Positions 42,404 through 50,577 of a stretch of DNA of 64,000 nt are shown here, piece after piece (position 1 is the stretch's first letter; every line of letters starts with the position of its first letter). The notes below the pieces were generated by a model. It was not told where the DNA came from, did not search any database, and saw nothing but the letters and a program-made list of their open reading frames with translations. Source of the DNA: JACVRW01 sp963835705 (GTDB lineage: Bacteria > Actinomycetota > Thermoleophilia > Solirubrobacterales > Thermoleophilaceae); NCBI GenBank assembly GCA_963835705.1, contig CAWIGR010000015.1:62001-126000 (forward strand). The letters are read 5' to 3'. The position numbers and the translations under genes are program-made.

Positions 42404-43137
42404 CGCGGCGGCCCGTGATCGGGATCTGCACGGCCGTGGAGCGCGCGTCCTGGGGCGCGTGGGAGGCGGTGGTCTGCAACATCAGCCCGCGCTCCTACCC
42501 GCTCTCGGTGCAGGCCGCGGGCGGGCTGGCGCTGCTGCTGCCACCCGACGACGCCGTCGCGGAGCGGCCCGACGAGATGCTGGACCTGGTGGACGGGCTG
42601 ATGCTGGCGGGCGGCTGCGACGTGGACCCGGCGAGCTACGGCGCCCGGCCGCACCCGCAGACGAGCGGCAGCTGGCCCGAGCGCGACCGCTTCGAGCTGG
42701 GCCTCACGCACCGAGCGATCGAGCGCGACATCCCGGTGCTGGGCATCTGCCGCGGCATGCAGATGCTGAACGTGGCCACCGGCGGCACGCTCGACCAGCA
42801 CCTGCCCGACCAGGTCGGCCACGGGGACCACCGCCACACGCCGGGCGCCTTCAGCGACCACGAGGTCAGGCTCGAGAGCGGCTCGCTCGCGGCGCGCGCC
42901 GTGGGCGCCGGCAGCACGGCCGTGAAGTCGCATCACCACCAGGGCCTCGACGAGCTGGGCGAGGGGCTCGCGGCCACGGGCTGGTCGACCGAGGACGGCG
43001 TCGTCGAGGCGATCGAGCTGGAGGGGAAGCAGTACGCCCTCGGCGTGCTCTGGCACCCCGAGCAGGACGAGCGCAGCAGCGTGGTGGGCTCGCTGGTGGA
43101 GGCGGCGCGCGAGCACAGCCGGGCGGTGGCCCGATGA
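42400..43137 (+). CDS. puuD: Gamma-glutamyl-gamma-aminobutyrate hydrolase-like (PuuD, class I GATase fold)
   Basis: 245 aa, GTG start overlapping the glnA-like stop (GTGA). The nucleophile Cys117 is in LGICRGMQMLNV, and His219/Glu221 in LWHPEQ complete the triad. LMLAGGCDVDPASYG and KSHHHQGL are PuuD-family signatures. It should release glutamate from the gamma-glutamylated carboxylic acid at the end of the pathway. The gene symbol indicates the family; the acyl acceptor here is unknown. Confidence 0.88.
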   Translation: MTRRPVIGICTAVERASWGAWEAVVCNISPRSYPLSVQAAGGLALLLPPDDAVAERPDEMLDLVDGLMLAGGCDVDPASYGARPHPQTSGSWPERDRFELGLTHRAIERDIPVLGICRGMQMLNVATGGTLDQHLPDQVGHGDHRHTPGAFSDHEVRLESGSLAARAVGAGSTAVKSHHHQGLDELGEGLAATGWSTEDGVVEAIELEGKQYALGVLWHPEQDERSSVVGSLVEAAREHSRAVAR

Positions 43138-44492
43138 GCGTCGTGAAGGTCGTGGAGCCCGCCACGGAGGAGGTGATGGCCGAGCTTCCGAAGGCCGGGG
43201 TGGAGGAGACCGACGCCGCGGTGGCCCGGGCGCGCGAGGCCTTCCCGGGCTGGCGCCGCGTGGCGCCGGGCGAGCGCGCGGCCCTGATGCGCGCCGTGGC
43301 GGCGGTGGTGCGCGACCAGGCCGGGGAGCTGGCGAGGCTCGAGGCGCGCAACGTCGGCAAGCCGATCTCGGACGCGCGCGGCGAGGTCGGCATGGTGGCC
43401 GACGTGTTCGACTACTACGCCGGCGCGCCGGAGCGGCTGCTGGGCGACACGATCCCCGTGGCAGGCGGCGTGGACTTCACGTTCCGCGAGCCGCTCGGCG
43501 TGGTCGGCCTGATCACGCCCTGGAACTTCCCGCTGCCGATCGCCTCGTGGAAGCTCGGCCCGGCGCTCGCCGCCGGCAACACCGTCGTGCTGAAGCCCGC
43601 CGAGCTCACCCCGCTCACGGCCGTGGCGCTCGAGCGCATCGTGGTGGAAGCGGGCGTGCCGGAGGGCGTCTTCAACGTGGTCGTCGGAAGCGGCCGCGTG
43701 GTGGGGGAGCGGATCGTCGGGCACCCCGACGTGGCGAAGGTCGCCTTCACCGGATCGACCGAGGTGGGCAGGCGCATCGCGGCGCGCGCGGCCGAGACCG
43801 TCAAGCGGGTGACGCTCGAGCTGGGCGGCAAGTCCGCCAACTTGGTCTTCGCCGACGCCGACCTCGAGCAGGCGGCCGCCGCCGCGCCGATGGCCGTGTT
43901 CGGCAACGCCGGCCAGGACTGCTGCGCGCGCTCGCGCATCCTCGTGGAACGCTCGGCCCTCGACAGCTTCATGTCCGCTCTCGAGGAGGCAGTGGAGGCG
44001 ATCAGCGTGGGCGATCCGCTCGACGACTCCACCGAGATGGGGCCGCTGATCTCGGCCGACCAGCGCTCGGCGGTGGCTTCCTACGTGGGCGCGGACGCGC
44101 CCGTGGCCATCCGCGGCGGCGCGCCGGAGGGCCGCGGCTACTGGTTCCCTCCCACCGTCCTGTGCCCCGTCTCCAACGACGACCGCGCCGCGCGCGAGGA
44201 GATCTTCGGGCCCGTGGCCTGCGTGATCCCGTTCCGCGACGAGCAGGAGGCGGTGCGGCTCGCCAACGACACCATCTACGGGCTGTCCGGCTCGATCTGG
44301 ACGCGCGACGGCGCCAAGGCGCTGCGCGTGGCGCGGGCGATCGACACCGGGGTCATCTCGATCAACTCGAACACCTCGGTCCGGGTCTCCACGCCGTTCG
44401 GCGGCTTCAAGCAGTCGGGCACCGGGCGCGAGCTCGGCCCGCACGCGCTCGAGCACTACACCGAGCTGAAGAACGTCTACTACGCGACATGA
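43134..44492 (+). CDS. Aldehyde dehydrogenase (PuuC/betaine aldehyde dehydrogenase-like)
   Basis: 452 aa from ATG 43134, overlapping the puuD stop. The NAD-binding FTGSTEVG, catalytic Glu229 in LELGGKSANLV and Cys263 in GNAGQDCCARSR are in place, and PWNFPLPIASWKLGPALAAGNT is the canonical ALDH signature. It oxidises an amino- or gamma-glutamylamino-aldehyde to the acid. Its position between puuD and an SDR gene supports a serial alcohol-aldehyde-acid oxidation. Confidence 0.93.
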   Translation: MSVVKVVEPATEEVMAELPKAGVEETDAAVARAREAFPGWRRVAPGERAALMRAVAAVVRDQAGELARLEARNVGKPISDARGEVGMVADVFDYYAGAPERLLGDTIPVAGGVDFTFREPLGVVGLITPWNFPLPIASWKLGPALAAGNTVVLKPAELTPLTAVALERIVVEAGVPEGVFNVVVGSGRVVGERIVGHPDVAKVAFTGSTEVGRRIAARAAETVKRVTLELGGKSANLVFADADLEQAAAAAPMAVFGNAGQDCCARSRILVERSALDSFMSALEEAVEAISVGDPLDDSTEMGPLISADQRSAVASYVGADAPVAIRGGAPEGRGYWFPPTVLCPVSNDDRAAREEIFGPVACVIPFRDEQEAVRLANDTIYGLSGSIWTRDGAKALRVARAIDTGVISINSNTSVRVSTPFGGFKQSGTGRELGPHALEHYTELKNVYYAT

Positions 44493-45235
44493 GCAGGCTC
44501 GAGAACAAGATCTGCGTGATAACCGGGGCTGCCAGCGGCATCGGGGCCGAAACCGCCCGGCTCTTCTCCGCCGAGGGCGCCACGGTGGTCGGCATCGACC
44601 TGAGCCCGGACGCGGTCGGTGACCTCACCATCCAGGCTGATGTGACCGACCCCGCCGCGGTCGAGGCGATGTACGCGCAGACCCGTGAGGAGTACGGCCG
44701 CATCGACGTCCTCTTCAACAACGCGGGCATCTCGCCGAACGACGACGCCTCGGTCCTCGACACCTCGCTCGAGGCATGGCAGCGGGTGCAGGACGTGAAC
44801 CTGAAGTCAGTATTTCTCTGCTGCAAGTACGGCATCCCCCATCTGCAGGAGAGGGGTGGTGGGTCGGTGATCAACACGGCCTCGTTCGTGGCCACGATGG
44901 GCTCGGCGACCTCCCAGATCTCGTACACCGCCTCGAAGGGGGGCGTGCTTGCGCTCTCCCGCGAGCTTGGGGTGGAGTTCGCGCGCCGCGGAGTGCGCGT
45001 GAACGCCCTGTGCCCGGGGCCGGTCAACACGCCCTTGCTCCAGGAGCTGTTCGCGAAGGACCCCGAGAAGGCCCAGCGACGCCTGGTGCACCTGCCTATG
45101 GGCCGCTTCGCGGAGGTGGGTGAGATCGCGAAGGCCGCGCTCTTCCTCGCGAGCGACGACTCGTCGTATGTCACGGCGTCGATGTTCCTTGTGGACGGCG
45201 GTCTCAGCGGGGCGTACGTGACGCCGCTCGGCTGA
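44489..45235 (+). CDS. Short-chain dehydrogenase/reductase
   Basis: 248 aa classical SDR. TGAASGIG (12-19) is the cofactor motif, DLSPDA after beta-2 indicates NAD rather than NADP, and NNAG and YTASK supply the structural and catalytic motifs with an upstream Ser. LCPGPVNTPL is the conserved post-catalytic loop. An ATGA overlap with the ALDH gene makes it the last gene of the four-gene operon. It probably oxidises the alcohol of the glutamylated amine or a related hydroxyl. Confidence 0.9.
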   Translation: MSRLENKICVITGAASGIGAETARLFSAEGATVVGIDLSPDAVGDLTIQADVTDPAAVEAMYAQTREEYGRIDVLFNNAGISPNDDASVLDTSLEAWQRVQDVNLKSVFLCCKYGIPHLQERGGGSVINTASFVATMGSATSQISYTASKGGVLALSRELGVEFARRGVRVNALCPGPVNTPLLQELFAKDPEKAQRRLVHLPMGRFAEVGEIAKAALFLASDDSSYVTASMFLVDGGLSGAYVTPLG

Positions 45236-45923
45236 GCTCGAGGAAGCGCTTCGAGACCGCCCGGCCGGAGTCGTTCCACGCGCCGATCTTGCCGGCGCTC
45301 TCGGCGCGGATCGCCTCGGGGTCGAGCCCGGTGGCCACGGCGCGGGCATCGTCATGCCAGTCGTCGAACCAGGAGCGCAGGTCCGGCTCGGTGACCTCGG
45401 GGTGGAACTGCAGGCCCCAAACCGGCCGCTCCCCCAGCCGGAACGCCTGCCGGGCGAGCGCGCTGCGCGCGAGCGTCACGCCGCCGGGAGGCTCGAGCCA
45501 TTCGTAGTGGTGGTACTGGAAGCTCTCGAAGCGCTCCGGCAACACGCCCAGCAGCGGATCGGCCTCGCCCGCGGGCGTCAGCTCGATCTCGTGCCAGCCG
45601 ATCTCCGGCCGCTGCGCGCGGCGCACCTCGCCGCCGGCCGCCTCCGCAACCAGCTGCGAGCCGAGGCAGACGCCGAGCATGGGCGTGCCGCGCTCGAGCA
45701 GCTCGCCCAGGAGGCGCTTCTCGTCCCGCAGCCACGGGTACTCGTCCTCCTGGTCCACGTTCATCGGTCCGCCGAACACCATCGCGGCGCCAAAGCCGTC
45801 GTGCGCGGGAGGCGGCTGCTCGTGCGGGAGCCACTCCACCAGGTCGTGGCCGGCCGCGAGCGCCGGCTCGGCGAAGACACCGGCCGCGGCCTGGCGGTAG
45901 TGGACGACGGCCAGAACTCGCAC
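45204..45923 (-). CDS. Type 1 glutamine amidotransferase-like protein
   Basis: 239 aa, GTG start. Nucleophile Cys in MLGVCLGSQLVA, and WGLQFHPEVTEPDL supplies His and Glu. GPMNVDQEDEYPWL before the elbow is typical of stand-alone GMP-synthase-like amidotransferases. No synthetase domain is attached; related proteins hydrolyse gamma-glutamyl compounds. It could act with the glutamylation pathway, whose last gene it overlaps by 32 bp, but this is a convergent neighbour. Confidence 0.85.
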   Translation of the reverse strand: MRVLAVVHYRQAAAGVFAEPALAAGHDLVEWLPHEQPPPAHDGFGAAMVFGGPMNVDQEDEYPWLRDEKRLLGELLERGTPMLGVCLGSQLVAEAAGGEVRRAQRPEIGWHEIELTPAGEADPLLGVLPERFESFQYHHYEWLEPPGGVTLARSALARQAFRLGERPVWGLQFHPEVTEPDLRSWFDDWHDDARAVATGLDPEAIRAESAGKIGAWNDSGRAVSKRFLELSRAASRTPR

Positions 45924-45942
45924 TCTGGGGGAGAATGTACCC

Positions 45943-46470
45943 GTGGACGAGAGCCTCAGAGGACAGCTGCTGATCGCGGCGCCCTCGCTGTTCGACTACT
46001 TCCGCCGCTCCGTGGTGCTGGTGCTGGAGCATTCGGGCGAGGGCGCGATGGGCGTGGTGCTCAACCGGGAGTCCGAGACGCGCGTGGTGGAGGCGGTTCC
46101 GGCGCTGGCGTCGCTCGCGGAGCCGGACGAGCTGGTTCGCATCGGCGGCCCGGTGTCGCCGCAGTCGGTGGTGGCGCTCGGCGACTTCGAGGACGTCGGC
46201 CAGGCCGGCACGCACGTGGTGGGATCGCTCGGCACGCTCGACCCCGACGCCGAGAACGGCTCGCTACGCCGCGTGCGCGTGTACGCGGGCTACGCCGGCT
46301 GGTCTGCCGGTCAGCTCGACAACGAGCTCGAGCAGGAGGCGTGGCTGGTGTTGCCGGCGCGGCCCGGGGACCCGTTCGCCGACGGAGACATCTGGTCCGA
46401 GGCGCTGCGCAGGAAGGGCGGCAGCTATCGCCTCATGGCCACGATGCCCGCCGACCCGTCGCTGAACTGA
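45943..46470 (+). CDS. YqgE/AlgH family protein
   Basis: 175 aa from GTG 45943. RGQLLIAAPSLFDYFRRSVVLVLEHSGEGAMGVVLNR is the family's opening signature, and YAGYAGWSAGQLDNELEQEAWLVLPA the conserved second half. YqgE/AlgH proteins are widespread, structurally known single-domain proteins without an agreed function; in some genomes they lie near the RNA polymerase omega or ruvX genes, which is not the case here. Confidence 0.9.
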   Translation: MDESLRGQLLIAAPSLFDYFRRSVVLVLEHSGEGAMGVVLNRESETRVVEAVPALASLAEPDELVRIGGPVSPQSVVALGDFEDVGQAGTHVVGSLGTLDPDAENGSLRRVRVYAGYAGWSAGQLDNELEQEAWLVLPARPGDPFADGDIWSEALRRKGGSYRLMATMPADPSLN

Positions 46471-46477
46471 AGCGACC

Positions 46478-46862
46478 TTAGCGACAGAGCTTGACCTGCC
46501 GGGCCACCGCCTTTGCCCGCGCGCGGTAGCCCTCGGCCGACACGTGCACGCCGTCGTCCGCGGTCCTCGATGGCCGTGCGAAAGCCCTCGACCTGGTTCG
46601 GGTCGTCGTTCGTTCCAAGGCTGAGGTGGATCACGCGCGGCAGCTTGCGGCCGTAGGAGCGCATCACGCCGGCGCCCCGGTGGGCGTGGCGGCTGACGGC
46701 GGTGGACTGGGTGACCTTCCAGCCGTCGAGCTCGCGCGGGATGTGGGGCTTGGTCCCCACCGCCAGCGAGTCGCCGTTCACGAGCAGGCGGCGTGTCAGC
46801 GCGTCGGCCGATGCCGGCGCGCACAGCAGCAGGCAGAGCGCGAGAAAGCTAAGGCGCCGCAC
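46478..46862 (-). pseudogene. SGNH hydrolase with internal deletion and frameshift
   Basis: ATG 46862 opens with a signal peptide (RRLSFLALCLLLCAPASADA) and the SGNH block I VNGDSLAVGT; block III appears as LSLGTND at about residue 83. After GFRTAIED the frame breaks. The final segment DDGVHVSAEGYRARAKAVARQ with the block V Asp/His (DDGVH) continues in a different frame to TAA at 46478. Roughly 50-60 residues between blocks III and V are missing. It is the third SGNH gene of the locus, overlapping the DUF459 gene by 14 bp. Confidence 0.75.
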
Positions 46863-47832
46863 CGCGCAGCGCCTCGTAGTCCCTTGCCATCGCGCGCAGG
46901 ATAAGACGCACGGGCACCTCGGCGCCCTCGCGGGTGAAGTGGATGCCGTCGGACTGGCGGGCCAGCACGCGGTCGCCGTCGATCCTCAGCTCGTCGCTGT
47001 ACTTGCCGTGGTTGATCGTGTTGAAGATGTCCACGTAGCGGGCGCCGGGCACCGCCGCGGCGCCGTCCTCCACCGCGTGGTTCTGGGTCTCGTAGATCGC
47101 GTTCTGCTCCTCGTCGCGCGCGGTGGGCGGCGGCAGCCAGTAGACGGGCCGCTCCCCGTCCGAGCCCAGCTCGCGCATCACCACGGCCGCCCGCCGCGCG
47201 TACTCGGTCTGCCACTCGGGGTCACGCCAGCCGTAGAGCTGGTCTCCCACCAACACGTTGAAGCCGTCGTTTCCGCCGATCACCATCACCACCGCGTCTG
47301 GCGCCCGGGCGGCGATCTCCTGCTGGGCGTTCAGCTCCCAGTTGAAGAACTCGGGGTTCGTGAGCCCGGTGGAGTTGCGCGCCGCGATCTCCACGTCGAA
47401 GAGGTCGTCCGGCAGCGCGTCGGTCAGCAGCTGCCCGATGAACTCCGCCTGGGAATCGCCCGTGACGAATACCTCCACCGGGTCCTCGGGGGTCGGCTGC
47501 GCGAAGGACTGCTGCTCGACCTTTCGCCGGTTCGGGCGCAGGATCGCGGTCGAGCCCTTCTCCAGCTCGGTCCCCTCCGCGGTCTTGTCCTCCTGCCCGA
47601 AGGCGAGGTCGAGCCCATCGCGCGGCAGGTGCAGCCCCACGGCGCCCGCCACGTCGTCGAGCGGGCGGGCCACGGACAGCACGACGTCGCGCGTGCCGCC
47701 CTGCTGCATGCTCTCGCCGGCCCGGACGATCGCCTCCGAGTTGAACAGGGCCGCGATGAGCAGGGCGATCACGATCACGCCGAGCACGCGACCGGCGGGC
47801 ATCGTGAGGTCTTTGCGAAATCGGGGCGGCAT
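46849..47832 (-). CDS. SGNH/GDSL hydrolase (DUF459-type), membrane-anchored
   Basis: 327 aa. A single N-terminal anchor (GRVLGVIVIALLIAALF) precedes an SGNH domain: block I VTGDSQAEFIG, GGNDGFN in block III, and SDGIHFTREGAE carrying the catalytic Asp/His. DUF459 proteins act at the cell surface as acyl esterases or acetyltransferase partners. An ATGA overlap with the MBOAT gene shows co-translation, as in AlgI/AlgX-like acetylation pairs. Confidence 0.85.
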   Translation of the reverse strand: MPPRFRKDLTMPAGRVLGVIVIALLIAALFNSEAIVRAGESMQQGGTRDVVLSVARPLDDVAGAVGLHLPRDGLDLAFGQEDKTAEGTELEKGSTAILRPNRRKVEQQSFAQPTPEDPVEVFVTGDSQAEFIGQLLTDALPDDLFDVEIAARNSTGLTNPEFFNWELNAQQEIAARAPDAVVMVIGGNDGFNVLVGDQLYGWRDPEWQTEYARRAAVVMRELGSDGERPVYWLPPPTARDEEQNAIYETQNHAVEDGAAAVPGARYVDIFNTINHGKYSDELRIDGDRVLARQSDGIHFTREGAEVPVRLILRAMARDYEALRGAAP

Positions 47833-49241
47833 CAGAACTGGTAGTAGATGAACGGGGCCACGCCCTCCTGGCCGACGGCGGCGTCAGCCACCACGAGGAG
47901 AACACCGAGCGCGACGCCCTGGGCGGCGACCGGCCGCGTCACCAGCCACGCCTCGCCGCGCTCCCAGAATCCGGTCGGCACCGCCTGGACGGCGATCGCG
48001 GCCACCGTCAGGAACACCATAGGGAGCGTCACGAGCGGGGACGGCCCGCCGGCCGTGACCTGGCCGAGCATGCCGAACGCGGTGGAAAGGTCGGGGGAGC
48101 GGAAGAAGACCCAGGCCAGGCACACCACGTGGAAGGTCACGAGCCAGGCCGCCCAGGCCGGCACGTGGACGCCCCGCCAGCGCCCACGCGCCCAGCGCTC
48201 CGCGCTCAGCGCCCCGCCGTGGATGCCGCCCCAGATCACGAAGGTCCACGCCGCGCCGTGCCAGAGGCCGCCCAGCAGCATGGTGAGCATCAGGTTGCGA
48301 TAGGTCCTGCGCGGGCCGTCTCGGTTGCCCCCGAGCGGGATGTAAAGGTAGTCGCGCAGCCAGCGCGACAGCGTCATGTGCCAGCGCCGCCAGAAGTCCT
48401 GGAGGCTCAGCGCGAGGTAGGGCCGGTTGAAGTTCTGCGGGAGCACGAAGCCGAGCAGGAGCGCCAGCCCGATGGCCATGTCCGTGTAGCCCGAGAAGTC
48501 GCAGTAGATCTGCGCCGCGAACCCGTAGATGGCGAGCAGGACCTCGAGGCCGGAGTGGGCGCCCGGGTCGTTGAAGACGGGGTCCACGACGTTCCGGGCG
48601 AGCTCGTCGGCAACCACGGTCTTCTTGACGAGGCCACCCGCGATGAGGAACAGCCCCGGGCCCGCGAGCACCTCGCGCGGGTCGCGCGGGGTGCGCAGCT
48701 GCGGCAGCAGCTCGTTGGCGCGCACGATCGGCCCCGCAACGAGATGGGGGAAGAAGGCCTGGAGGATCGCGACGTCGCCGAGCGACGCCGCCCGCGTGTC
48801 CTCGCGGTAGACGTCCACAACGTACGAGATCGCCTGGAAGGTGAAGAACGAGATGCCGATCGGGAGCACCACCTGCACGAGCGGCAGGGGCGAGCCGAGC
48901 CCGATCGAGTCGAGCGATTCGTCCATCTCGGACACGAAGAAGCCCAGGTACTTGAAGACGCACAGCAGGCCGAGGTCGAACACGATGGCCGCGATCAGCG
49001 CCCGCTTGCGCGTCTGCTGCGAAGGTGTGCGCGCGATCACCCGCGCGGCTACCGTGTTCACGAGGCTGGAGGCGACCAGCAACAGGACCCAGCGCCAGTC
49101 CACCCAGCCATAGAAGACGTAGGAAGCGACCAGGATGAACGGACGCCAGGCCCGTGGATGCGGCATGAGCGCCCACGACAGGACGAAGACGATCACGAAG
49201 AAGACCGCGAACTCGATCGTGGGGAAGCTCACCGCCGCCAT
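47832..49241 (-). CDS. MBOAT family O-acyltransferase (AlgI-like)
   Basis: 469 aa from ATG 49241 with about 11 membrane helices. QDFWRRWHMTLSRWLRDYLYIPLGGN (His288) and MLLGGLWHGAAWTF (His328) are the defining MBOAT motifs; His328 is the presumed catalytic residue. It moves acyl groups from the cytosol to an extracellular polymer or glycolipid. With the DUF459 SGNH gene overlapping its stop, it forms an O-acetylation system of AlgI/DltB logic. Its start overlaps that of the divergent SGNH gene by 23 bp. Confidence 0.92.
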   Translation of the reverse strand: MAAVSFPTIEFAVFFVIVFVLSWALMPHPRAWRPFILVASYVFYGWVDWRWVLLLVASSLVNTVAARVIARTPSQQTRKRALIAAIVFDLGLLCVFKYLGFFVSEMDESLDSIGLGSPLPLVQVVLPIGISFFTFQAISYVVDVYREDTRAASLGDVAILQAFFPHLVAGPIVRANELLPQLRTPRDPREVLAGPGLFLIAGGLVKKTVVADELARNVVDPVFNDPGAHSGLEVLLAIYGFAAQIYCDFSGYTDMAIGLALLLGFVLPQNFNRPYLALSLQDFWRRWHMTLSRWLRDYLYIPLGGNRDGPRRTYRNLMLTMLLGGLWHGAAWTFVIWGGIHGGALSAERWARGRWRGVHVPAWAAWLVTFHVVCLAWVFFRSPDLSTAFGMLGQVTAGGPSPLVTLPMVFLTVAAIAVQAVPTGFWERGEAWLVTRPVAAQGVALGVLLVVADAAVGQEGVAPFIYYQF

Positions 49242-50118
49242 TCTGGCTGTCGGTGCGGTCTTCACAATCTTCCTTGCGCCCGGGGCGGCCGCTCCGGTGC
49301 TCGTCGTGGGCGACAGCCTCGAGGTCGGCTCGGGCCCTCACCTGCGGCCGGCGCTCGGCGGGACGGCGGCCGACGTGGACGCGGAGCCGGGCCGGACGAG
49401 CAGCCAGGGGGTGGGCGTGCTGGCTCGGCGGCTACGGCCGGAGCACGAGGTGATCGTGTTCCCGCTGGGCACCAACGACCTGAGCGCGGACGCCTTCGCC
49501 ACGAGCCTGGCCTCGGTTGCGCGGCTCGCCGAGGGGCGGTGCGTGGTGGTGGCCACGATCGCGCGCCGGCGCCCGCCCGCCGCGGAGCTCAACCGGGTGG
49601 TGGCGAGCTTCGCCGCCACAGGTGAGGTGCAGGTGGCGGACTGGCGCGGGGCGGCGGCCGCGCCGGGGGTGCTGGGCCGCGACGGCACCCACGCCACCGG
49701 CCAGGGCTACGCGCTGCGGGCGAGCCTGCTGGCGGAGGCGGTGCGGGGCTGCCTGGCGGGCGCGGGCGCGGCCGGGATCCCGGCGCCGAGGAACCCGGAC
49801 GTGCGGGTGCCATCCGGCGACGAGCGGGACGCGGGGCGCCCGGGGCGGGCCGCTCCGCCGCCCCGGCCCGAGGCTGCGCGGGGGCGGCCGGCCCGCCTGC
49901 CGACCGACGCGGCGCTGCTAGCGCTCGGCGTGGCGCTCCGCCGCGTGGCGATGCCCGTCGCGGCGGCGCTCCGCGACGCCAGAACGGCAGCAACCAGGGC
50001 CGAGCCCGAGCCGGTGCTGGGCGCCCCCTACAGCTCGATCTCCGGGTGCCGGGCGGCGAGGTGCTCGGCGAGGGCCTTCCTCACTTGCTGCCGTTCGCCG
50101 GACGAGGCCATGCGGTAG
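49219..50118 (+). CDS. Secreted SGNH hydrolase-like protein
   Basis: 299 aa from GTG 49219. Signal segment KLTAAILAVGAVFTIFLAPGAAA; block I VVGDSLEVGSG, block III PLGTNDLS, and DGTHATGQGYALRA with catalytic Asp/His. The SGNH domain ends near residue 180; the rest is Pro/Ala/Arg-rich and the final 30 residues run antisense over the next gene, so the true end may be earlier in evolution. It is divergent from the MBOAT gene with overlapping starts. Confidence 0.75.
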   Translation: MGKLTAAILAVGAVFTIFLAPGAAAPVLVVGDSLEVGSGPHLRPALGGTAADVDAEPGRTSSQGVGVLARRLRPEHEVIVFPLGTNDLSADAFATSLASVARLAEGRCVVVATIARRRPPAAELNRVVASFAATGEVQVADWRGAAAAPGVLGRDGTHATGQGYALRASLLAEAVRGCLAGAGAAGIPAPRNPDVRVPSGDERDAGRPGRAAPPPRPEAARGRPARLPTDAALLALGVALRRVAMPVAAALRDARTAATRAEPEPVLGAPYSSISGCRAARCSARAFLTCCRSPDEAMR

Positions 50119-50396
50119 CGCCCCAGCAGCTCCTTCTGGCCCTCGAGCGGCAGCCCCGCGATCTCCCACCCCACCGCCAGGCGCTCGAAGAGGAACTCCA
50201 TGCGGCGCTGCCAGCGGTCCTCGGCCGAGGCCGCCGGCTTTGCGTCGAGGTCGGCCAGCTTGCGGAGCGTGCCGTCGCTGAGGTCGTCGCGCAGGGTGAG
50301 CACGCCGCCCTCCTCGTCGCGGTAATCGGTGGTGGTCGCGGGCGCGGCGGGGGACTGCTCGCCCCGCCGGGCGCGCCGCCGGCTGCGGCTTCCCAT
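50028..50396 (-). CDS. Conserved protein of unknown function
   Basis: 122 aa from ATG 50396. A basic Arg/Ser/Ala-rich N-terminus (MGSRSRRRARRG) leads into a helical region: LTLRDDLSDGTLRKLADLDAK, RWQRRMEFLFERLAVGWEIAGLPL, QKELLGRYRMASSGERQQVRKALAEHLAA. There are no membrane segments or catalytic motifs and I recognise no family. Strand, length and composition support a real gene. It overlaps the convergent SGNH gene by 91 bp. Confidence 0.55.
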   Translation of the reverse strand: MGSRSRRRARRGEQSPAAPATTTDYRDEEGGVLTLRDDLSDGTLRKLADLDAKPAASAEDRWQRRMEFLFERLAVGWEIAGLPLEGQKELLGRYRMASSGERQQVRKALAEHLAARHPEIEL

Positions 50397-50451
50397 GGGG
50401 AACATTCTGCCGCAGCCGCCGGGAGCCTTTCGTCGCCTACCCTGAGGCGGC

Positions 50452-50574
50452 GTGGGCACAGCGGTCCTTCCGGCTCGCCGGCATCTCGCCGTCTCGGCCT
50501 GGACGGTGGCGCCCAGCGCGCTCGCTCTCGCGGAGCGCGTCGTCGACCACGGCCGTCGCTGCGACGACGGCTGA
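50452..50574 (+). CDS. Possible small ORF upstream of the RlmA-like gene
   Basis: 40 codons from GTG 50452, ending 3 bp before the RlmA-like start. The translation (HLAVSAWTVAPSALALAERVV in the middle) is hydrophobic-amphipathic with a charged end and no family match. It could be a leader peptide or chance in high-GC sequence; a clear Shine-Dalgarno sequence is lacking. Confidence 0.25.
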   Translation: MGTAVLPARRHLAVSAWTVAPSALALAERVVDHGRRCDDG

Positions 50575-50577
50575 GGC

